Shown here in pieces: positions 18,196 through 26,530 of a DNA stretch of 26,530 nucleotides (within the stretch, counting starts at the first letter, position 1; every line of letters begins with the position of its first letter). The stretch is taken from the NCBI GenBank assembly GCA_015039315.1, contig WIDE01000042.1, positions 6,977 through 33,506 of the forward strand. Reading direction: 5' to 3'. The translations under genes and the position numbers were made by a program. Source of the stretch: Clavulina sp. PMI_390 (lineage: Eukaryota > Basidiomycota > Agaricomycetes > Cantharellales > Hydnaceae). The notes beneath the pieces were generated by a model. The model had not been told where the DNA came from, searched no databases, and saw only the letters and a list, made by a program, of their open reading frames with translations.

Positions 18196-21100
18196 ATGTC
18201 TGAAGTTACTTCTCGCTTCTTTGAGATTCATGGTACGCTCTGTTGGCCATGTTGATCCAAATCTGCCTCACCTTCCCACCCACCTGCTATGATTAGATGC
18301 CATGTGCCAAGGTCCCGGTCTTAAACAATCTAGATCATACCGTCTTTGCCTCAAGTGGAGTGAGAAGGATGATCTGAAGAAAAAGGAGATTACATCATCA
18401 GCAGTCAACCCTGTGCTTGAGTTGGATGGGGTTAACCTCGCATGCAAATGGGTCAACACCTCACAAGGGAAACGGTCTGTTCTTTTATCAACAGCTGATA
18501 AAGCCCTTCAAAAATATGACTTAGGCGGCTTTGATTGTAGAGCTTTTACTCAGAATTGCATGCCTTCTGAAATCATGATAAAGCTCCAGTATCAACACCG
18601 TATCCGACTCTGGGAATCAATTGCAACATTCAAAATGAATTCTGTCACTAGCTTGGATGCTTCAGGTGAGCTTACAATCAAGTTAGTCCCATTGGATACC
18701 TTTTGCTAAACACAATTGATTTTGTGTGCTGACTTGCTCTCAGGACACATGCTGACTGCAATCAATGCACCAGGGTTCATACTTGAACTCACAGCCACCA
18801 TTGCACCACAGAGTGCTATAGCTATGGTCATCAATAATGTTGCCCCCCATGTAGATGCTCCTGGCAGCACTGTAAGGACAATTGGTGGCAAGGGGCCAGA
18901 CCATCCTATTCAGTCCTCATTCAATGCTTCCTCACCAGGTGGTCCTGTGCCTGTGTTGGACCAGCAAGTGCATGAGGAGACCTCAGGGTCCACTCATCTA
19001 CTCATGAGTGCTGAGACTGGCATGAAGGTGGCAGCTGCAGCTAGCACTGTCCAGAAGCCAAAGTTATTTGGTGCATCTGATGTGACAGAGAACCTGGGTG
19101 GGCCCAGTGATAAACTTGGGTTAATGAACTCATCCATCCAGGCTGGCTTCCCCACACTAAAAGTAACACTTGAGGGATTTATGAAGATTGGCAACCTCCT
19201 TGCAAATGTAGGCTGCATCTGGTTGCTATAATGCTTCTGGTGGCTATTCTGACTTGCACACAACTTCATTCTTTGTCAGATTCACCCTATTGTTGCAGCT
19301 GCATGGAGTATTGTGGATGTGGCATACAAAGTTATCCAAGCCAATAACAATCTTTACACAAATGTGCAGGATCTTATCAGTGCCATGGAGAATGCCTGCA
19401 TGCTTGCCAAGGACTATGCCCCAAGGGAGCACCAGGGGAAGTGCAGTACTGATAAGGTGGTGCAAAAAATTCTGTGTGAGGTAGTGCATGGGTCTCAGAT
19501 TGTAATTGCCTATGGAGATATGCAAAAGAAGTGTAAGTTGGCTGGGTCTCATCTGTTGAAGCATGATCTGACTAGTCTCATTAACATAAGCTGGGTCTGT
19601 ACTTCATGCATACTTTTCAGATTTGGATGCCCAAATGCAAGCTTGTGTTGTTCAGCTTAGCTCCCTGCGCATTCAACTCTCTGAGCATGCCAATGGATTG
19701 ATCTTGACTGATGTGGTATTAATTGGAGAGAAAATTGAGTATCTCAGCAAAAAGGTTGAGCACCTCAGTGAGTATTATATTAATCTACTAAATATTGTGC
19801 ATGACACACATTTTCAGGTACATGGGATCAGATCAATCATCTAAAATATGCTGATGTAGCTGATCTCAAGTTCCGGGATCAAGCACCAGGGAGTGGGTGC
19901 CTTTCAGGCACGCGTACCAATGTTATCAGTGCTATTGTCACCTGGGCTGTTGGTGGAGCCCAATTGTGTAACCCCCAGTCTTATCTCCATATGCTAGATC
20001 CCAGAAAGCAAATGCTCTGGATCTGTGGAGTAGCAGGTAGTGGCAAATCCTCTATTGCTATGTCAGTGGGTAGAGCCTTGGATGATCTACACATGCTTGG
20101 CTCCTACTATGCATTCAGTGCTACCAATCAAGCTAGCCTGAATCCATCCAATCTCTTTTCAACAATCTCAATTCACCTTGTTAAAGAATATCCCTGGCTT
20201 CAACCAGTGCTTATCAACATTCTTGCAGACTGTTCAGCAAGGAAGAGGGAGTCAACAAATCCAGCTGTGCAACTGGAGACTTTTCTTTTGCCACTGCTCA
20301 ATGCATTATCTTCATCCACCTCCCCAAAACACACTGTGCTTGTTATTGATGCTCTTGATGAGTCTGGAGATATTGAAGCACGTCAAGAGATTCTTGCCTG
20401 TCTAGCAGGGATGGGCCAAACACTCCCTCAAGCTGTTCACATCCTAGTGACTGCCAGGTTTGAGCCTGATGTCCAGCAAGCAATTGCAGCTGCATCTGAT
20501 GGCACTACCTTACTCAAAATGGAAGCCATCTCACCACTTTCCACTGAGAATGACATCAAGCTGTATGTGCACCACAGCCTCAAGGATGCATTCTTGGTGG
20601 AGGCTGTGAGGTATGCTGACCAGTTATCTCAGCTGGCCATCAAGTCCGAACAGTCATTTCAGTGGGCTGCTACAGCTTGCAAATTTATCAGAGGCTCACA
20701 GCTACATGATAAGAGCAAGGCTAAAGAAAAACTTGATATGACCCTCACTTCCCACTCAAGCCTGTACAGCCTATATACCACTGTGCTTGAATCAGTGTTT
20801 GGGGAGAAGCCACCAGTCATGCTTCAGCAGATTCTTGGTATGTTGGTAGTTGCACAACAGCCTCTATCACTTCAAACATATCTCAAGATTGCACATAATC
20901 AACTGCCACCCTCTGAGAATGTTGAGCAGGAGGCACTCTGCCTAGTGCAGTCATTGGGATCACTTCTTTCTGGAATAGAGAGCCCCCATGCACCCCTGAT
21001 CCCTTTGCACACCTCTTTCACTGATTTCTTGCAAGATAAAGAGTATAGCAAAAACTATGCTGTGAACCTCTCTTCCTCAAATTTTCTCATGGCTGCTGGC

Positions 21101-23735
21101 TGTTTTCATGTGATGGACCAGCCAGGCAATGGCCTGAGATTTAATATCTGTCAGCTGGAAACCTCTACCAAGCTGAATTCTGATATTCCCAACCTTGCTT
21201 TCCTTGTCCAGAACCATATTGGGGAAGCTTTGTTATATTCATGCTGCTTCTGGTCCACTCATTGCACACAGCTAGAAGAAGAGTTGTTGGAATATCTATT
21301 TCCATCAATACAAGCTCTTCTCTCCTCTAGCAAGCTATTATATTGGTTAGAAGTTATGAGTTTGAGTGGTACAGAGGCTGTAGACTCACTGAATGCGGTA
21401 GCAATGAGCAAAATTATGGTATGCAGGCATGATTGGATTTATTCTAATAGAATGCTGACACTCCATTGTTTGACAGAATAATAGTGCACTTCACGGCACT
21501 GTGAAAGAAGCAATCAACTTCACTTCATTTTTTGCAGCACCAATCAGCCTAAGTGCACCACACATCTATCTGAGCACTTTACCATTTATACCCATGTTAT
21601 CACCACTGATATCTCTAAAGGCAGACTTTGCCTGTTTGCTGGAAGTTCAAGGTGGCTGGCAGGATCAGTGGCCAGCACTGAGGCATAAAAGCTCTGTTGA
21701 CAGCATGGTGTGGGCAGTGGCATTTGCTCCCTACAGTCCTCTAGTGGCAATGGGACTTCATAATGGGCAGATCTTGCTTTGGAATACCAGGAGTGGAAAA
21801 CAGCAAGGGAATGCACTTATTGGTCACAAAGATGCAATTTATTCTATTGCATTTTCATTAGATGGCACTATACTGGCCTCTGCTGGTGCGGATGAGACCA
21901 TCCAGCTGTGGGATGTGCAATCCCAAGCACCAAGTTGTCAACCTCTGACAGGCCATAGCAGTGCAGTTTTATCTCTTGCATTCTCACCAGATAGAGCTCT
22001 GCTTGCCTCAGGCTCTGTGGACCATACAATCCAGCTGTGGGATGTACAGTCCAAAGCACCCAAAGGAGAAGCCATCAAAGGCCATAGTAATGCAGTGTAC
22101 TCTGTTGCATTCTCACCAGATGGAACTTTGCTGGCCTCTGGCTCTGCTGACAACACCATCCGGCTGTGGGATATGCAATCTCCAGCACCTAAGGGTCAAG
22201 TCCTAATAGGGCATGGCAATACAGTTGCTGCTGTTGCATTCTCACCAGATAGTACTCTACTAGCCTCTGGTTCTTATGATGACACCATCCAGCTCTGGGA
22301 TGTGAAATGCAAAGCACCCAGGGGTAAGCCACTAACAGGACACAGCAATGCAGTCCTATCTGTGGTATTCTCATCAGATGGGACTCTACTAGGCTCTGGA
22401 TCTGCTGATAACACCATCCAGCTCTGGGATGTGGAACTTCAAGCACCAAGAGGTGAAGCCCTCACAGGGCATAGCAATTCAGTTTTTTCTGTTGCATTCT
22501 CACCAGATGGAACTCTGCTAGCCTCTGGTTCTGCAGATAACACAATACAGCTGTGGGATATACAATACCAGGCATCCAACAATCAAGGACTCACAGGGCA
22601 TAGCAGTGCAGTTTATTCTGTTGCATTCTCACCAGATGGAGCTCTTCTGGCCTCTGGCTCTGTGGACCATACAATCCAGCTGTGGGATGTACAGTCCAAA
22701 GCACCCAAAGGAGAAACTCTCAAAGGCCACAGTAGTGCAGTTTGGTCTGTTGCATTCTCACCAGATGGGACACTGTTAGCCTCTGGGTCTGCAGATAATA
22801 CTATCCAGCTGTGGTATGTGAAGTCTCAAACCCCCAAAGGTGAAGCCCTCAGAGGGCATGGCAGTCTAGTTTCTTCTGTTGCATTCTCACCAGATGGAAC
22901 TCTGCTGGCCTCTGGCTCTCATGACAATACCATCCAGTTATGGGATGTGCAATCCCACACATGCAGGAGTGAGCCCCTCACAGGCCATAGAAATATAATT
23001 TACTCTGTTATATTCTCTCCAGATGGAACTCTGCTGGCCTCTGGCTCTGCTGATAACACTATCCAGCTTTGGGATGTGCAATCTCCAGCACCCAAGGGTC
23101 AAGCCCTGAGCGGCCATAGTGATGCAGTTTGCTGTGTAACATTCTCACCAAATGGAGCTCTATTGGCTTCTGGATCAGCAGATAATATTATTTGGCTGTG
23201 GAGTGTGCACTCCCAGACACCCTGTGGCAAAGCCCTCACAGGCCATGGCAGTTCAGTCTTGTCTCTTGCATTCTCACCAGATGGAACTCTACTGGCCTCT
23301 GGCTCTGCTGACAGCACTGTTCAACTATGGGATGTAACAACTTTTGCTGCTCAAGGGACACCCCTTGTTGGCCATAGTGGTCCTATCATGTCTGTTGCCT
23401 TCTCACCAGCCACTGGCCAACTTGTCACTGTCTCCCTGGACAAGGCCATCTGTTTATGGAAAGTCTCCAACTTAGACCTCACAACTATTGTTCTGCCTCA
23501 GCAGCATCAACTCACTGTCCATGGATCTTTGAGTCAGATGCTCCACAATGGATGGTTGAAACACCCAGACCTTGGCCTTATTGCATGGATCCCTTCAGCA
23601 TATCATACCCAGCTTCCAGACATCAGGCTTGTTAGTACCATTGCACGGAAAAGAAAACCTGTAATGACCCTTGACTTTAGTAAGATGGCAGTGGCCACCA
23701 GTTGGGTAGACTGCCACCATGCTATTTCCCAATAG
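18196..23735 (+). CDS. NLR-like STAND protein: N-terminal region, NACHT, 14 WD40 repeats (1,709 aa)
   Basis: Exons are 18196-18232, 18297-18665, 18744-19207, 19280-19532, 19621-19767, 19818-21418 and 21477-23735; all introns are GT-AG (50-88 nt) and phases close to 1,710 codons. Residues 1-165 look like a divergent beta-rich, C2-like N-terminal domain (FFEIHDA, SYRLCLKWSE); this is weak. Residues about 270-424 are a helical linker seen in mushroom NLRs (KVTLEGFMKIGNLLANIHPI, HANGLILTDV). The NACHT ATPase has P-loop GVAGSGKS at 494-501 and Walker B VLVIDALDE at about 597-605. From about 1034 to 1640 come 14 WD40 repeats of 43 residues (SVAFSPDGTLLASGSADNTI type). Family knowledge: fungal STAND/NWD proteins act in non-self recognition and regulated cell death, with the repeats sensing ligands. 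The ligand here is unknown. No frameshift or lost catalytic motif seen. Confidence 0.9.
21705..23520 (+). repeat. 14 tandem 129-bp WD40-coding repeats
   Basis: Fourteen DNA repeats of about 129 bp encode the WD40 units. Repeats 3 and 8 are almost identical at the DNA level from GTGGACCATACAATCCAGCT through the KAPKGE codons, and repeats 4 and 11 share QSPAPKGQ. Outer repeats 1, 12 and 14 are the most diverged, as expected for arrays that exchange internally. Confidence 0.9.
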
Positions 23736-24956
23736 TTGATTGTCATTTCTTCTGTCTGTTTTCCATGCATATGGGTTGTAGCACTGTCGGAAGGAAAAGG
23801 AATGGTTTAGTAAATCCCTCCCCAATCTGTAGGATTGCAAAGGACGATAGGAAAAGTAGTAGTTTTGGATGTACTTAGTGTAGTAGTGAATCAACAAATA
23901 TACTGTTATTCTGAATCGTCAATTCAGAGAGGTTTTACAAGCGCCAGATGAAGGATTCAGAAGGATCAAGCTAGAAATAGCTTGCAGAGGACTAGATGCT
24001 AATATAGAGTCCCACAAACTATAGTGAGCAAGCTCTTCAGATATTAGCTGACCTGTATATCTCTCTTGTCTAGTCAACTGTAGAGGTATAATCGCGCAGG
24101 AACGATTTCTGAGGTGATAAAGATGCTGGATAAAGGCTGGTAGGTTGGGTCACTTGGGTGTTAACAGGGTAATAGACTGATATTGCAAACACACCCATTT
24201 CTAACTACTTACAGGTCTTATTTATACTACAAGTACGGAAAATAGTAGGAAGAAAAGGGGAGAAAAAGAGTTCTGGGGTCCTCAGACCATGGGGAGGCCA
24301 TGAGGCAGAACATGAGAAAATGTGGTGAGTGAGAAGGAGGGTGAAATATAAGGAATGGGGTTTTCCTAAAATTAGAACATCCGAACACAGAATCATATGC
24401 AACCATATGATGCGAGCTGAACACAACTTTTTGTTTGGAAATTGTGAAAGAAATGAGGGAGACAAGATGAAACAAATGATCCAAAGATAAAACAAATGGT
24501 TTGCATGATAAGATAAAATATGTGGTGGTGCGGGGGTGTGGGATGATTTTCCAGTGACTCATGAGAGCAGCAGTTAATGGCCCTGCACCTATTGGAAGTA
24601 TGTTGTTGGAGCAAAAACAGACAAATCCCTGGATCTGCTGCTATTGCAGATCATTGCCAACTGTCTTTCCAGGTGTGCACAACATAAGAAAATAACATAA
24701 ATGAATTGGGCAAGACTGCTAGTGATCTGCCCACTAAATTACACTAATCTGTAGGTACACAAAATGCAAGTAATTACCTGCCAACAGCACCTGCTGCCTT
24801 ACTGTTATTAATGTCAAAGATTTTCAAACTTGCTGAGGAAGGGAAAAATCTGGTAGGTTGACCTGATATAAGAACATTAGTAGATCACCAGACTTACCTC
24901 CATCAAGACCAATTTGGTGATTAAGCTTCTGAGCTAAGAGTTAAGGGGAAAGATTA

Positions 24957-24996
24957 GGGATGGATAGATGGATGGGGAATGAGATAGATGGATTAT
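24957..24996. repeat. Imperfect GATGGATA microsatellite
   Basis: A short, imperfect run of GGATGGATAGATGGATGGGG-type units, followed by GAGATAGATGGATTATC. It is a small simple-sequence patch in the non-coding flank. Confidence 0.6.
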
Positions 24997-25394
24997 CTAG
25001 CTATAAGATTGTTAATTGCAGGCTTGACCTTTTAACTACTGGCACTAAGCACTCTAAAGTGAGTTCAGGTTCTAAAGATGCTAGATATCTGTGAATCCTA
25101 TTCACAAAGTTATCCATGTGTTCTGATGGGTACAGGTCTGCTCTCTGATTTAGCTGAGACTGTCTCTGGTGTTAGTGTAGGTTAAGGGTTTACTTGACAC
25201 TAATCAACAATTAAGGCTGGATAGGATGGGATATGTGGTTGGAGGTTTAAGCTTATTGCTTGGTATGGTTAATGGGTTAATAGTTTGGGGGGAGTATGAG
25301 GGCTAATGAATTTATGATCCCAGTCAGACAGCCTGGGTGTCCTTATATACATGCTAAATGGCACAGCCACAGACTAGGTATAGAAAGCTGGTAA

Positions 25395-25606
25395 CCAATC
25401 AAAAGTGTTTTGCAGAATGGGAAACAAACCAGAGCTGTACCAAAGAATAGGAAACCAATCAGAGTAATCCTGCAAAGTGGGAAGCTGGCTGGAGCAATGG
25501 ATTAGACCAAACACAAGGGTAGCAATGAAAAGTGGAAAGAATGTAACCAATCAGAATTAAGGATGGGAAGGAACCAATCAAAATCAAGATAGAAACAAGC
25601 CAATCA
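25395..25606. repeat. Cluster of CCAATCA motifs
   Basis: Five copies of CCAATCA, usually as AACCAATCA followed by GA or AA, start at 25395, 25455, 25547, 25574 and 25600, all on the plus strand. Related variants (AAACCAGAG, AAATCAGAG, AAATCAGAA) lie between and after them, to about 25660. Spacing is irregular. The cluster could be a degenerate minisatellite, transposase-binding subterminal repeats, or CCAAT-box sites; nothing else in the region decides between these. Confidence 0.6.
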
Positions 25607-26530
25607 GAATCAACAAATCAGTCAACAAATCAGAGTGAGCAAAACAGGAGCAAATCAGAATGGAGTGTGATGTGCTGTAACAGGCTAGGATGCCCATAAA
25701 CCAGGTAATAGTGAGTCTGACCAAGGATCCTATTCCTATATCCCAGAGTCAGAGTTTATTAGTGAAAAATGCAAAAATGAGAGGTATCTGACCCATGCAC
25801 CATATTCCATTGTACAGATGGCCAGGACTTCTCTCCAATGCACTCCTGCACAATATCCTTCCATGCATTCTGCACCTGGCTCCAAGATGACCATATTACC
25901 AACCACTGTAAAGCAGTGTGATGCATAAGTGCCCACCAGCCCTTCTGCTTCATAGGGATGCCAAAAGGTGACCACAACAACCTTGTCAGGTAGCACCCCA
26001 TGCACATAGAATACAAGTCAAATGCCATGTAAAATCTGAACATTTCTGGTGTTGTGTGACTCCTCTGAAATTGAGTGTTCAAATGTCAGATGCAGGTTGT
26101 TGGCACCTGAACCTGAGTGTGGGGGTTAAATTCTCAGGCTGAGGGGTGGACACACCATGATAAAATTGATGTACAAAAGATTATATTGTGAAAAATACAT
26201 ACTCTAATCTACATTATTATAAGACAAAAATAGCTGATTACATCTAGGTCTTATTTTGAATAAACATTTACTCCAAACAAGGAGCCTGAATAAGATCACT
26301 GTGGGCGAGCCGCAGGATCTTAGCGTGCGTGGGCTAAGTGCGGTTGAGAATCAGGAGCGGTTTGTGGTGTGCAGTTGAGTACTTTGGCTATGCACAATGG
26401 ATACTGCTGGGTTGAATGGACAGTGGGGCTTCCTAACTGAGGTGGTAGAAGACGCTATATGCTGGGCTGGACCTGGCTAACAATGGGCTGGGACACTCTT
26501 GAGGACAATCCACCCTGGGACTCCTACTAG

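Larger units (their letters stand above)
23736..26530. other. CpG-depleted, gene-poor flank, possibly transposon-derived
   Basis: After the NLR stop there is no gene I can support. Overlapping minus-strand frames at 25736-26082 have no recognisable motif. Between 24541 and 26280 I find no CpG dinucleotide at all, and CpG reappears only after 26290 (several in GTGGGCGAGCCGCAGG and nearby). The composition resembles old methylated repeat DNA. No terminal repeats, target-site duplication or transposase could be identified. Confidence 0.5.

Noticed and set aside
21586..23317. Minus-strand frames across the WD40 exon
   Set aside because: They repeat with the 129-bp period of the coding repeats and are shadows of the plus-strand gene.
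25736..26082. Two overlapping minus-strand open frames that could be a transposase piece
   Set aside because: Neither shows a catalytic motif or a family I recognise; openness in two frames fits CpG-free, low-complexity DNA.
26297..26330. CACTGTGGGCGAGCCG-like start resembling a CACTA transposon terminus
   Set aside because: No inverted partner, target-site duplication or transposase is present in the window.

Overview
This window is nuclear DNA from a filamentous basidiomycete, most likely Agaricomycetes. The genes are dense and carry many short introns (about 50-90 nt) with CTRAY-like branch sites. The content also fits: F-box families, a GT18 glycosyltransferase relic, and a large NACHT/WD40 NLR-like gene. 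I cannot name the species. All gene models below were spliced by hand; exon phases close in every one reported as intact.

Left part (1-7.7 kb): an F-box gene on the minus strand (596-2395) diverges from a plus-strand gene (2705-4810) with an unfamiliar N-terminal region, an F-box and a leucine-rich C-terminal region. A block of about 2.8 kb, holding the 5' part of the minus-strand gene, the shared promoter and the whole plus-strand gene, has been duplicated in tandem. In the second copy (about 4.89-7.69 kb) the minus-strand F-box piece has decayed, while the plus-strand paralogue (5515-7602) is intact. Both paralogues share a fourth exon that is missed if the reading frame is simply followed to its first stop.

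Middle part (8.1-13.6 kb): conserved housekeeping genes. These are a UBE2S-type ubiquitin-conjugating enzyme with the APC/C-binding C-terminal tail (minus), the diflavin reductase TAH18 of cytosolic Fe-S assembly (minus, 10 exons), and RPC40/RPAC1, a shared subunit of RNA polymerases I and III (plus, 9 exons). TAH18 and RPC40 diverge from only 81 bp. Two introns here appear to be GC-AG introns.

Next (13.9-16.8 kb): another F-box gene with a coiled-coil leader (minus) starts head-to-head against the broken, 5'-truncated remains of a GT18 (MGAT5-like) glycosyltransferase gene.

Right part (18.2-26.5 kb): a 1,709-residue NLR-like protein with a divergent N-terminal region, a helical linker, a NACHT ATPase and 14 WD40 repeats (enough for two propellers). 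From about 18.67 kb through 26.28 kb the DNA is strikingly poor in CpG, and 24541-26280 has none that I can see. CpG is retained in the promoter and first 370 bp of coding sequence. This suggests cytosine methylation over the gene body and the downstream repeat-like DNA. The downstream 2.8 kb has no gene I can support; it carries a cluster of CCAATCA motifs.
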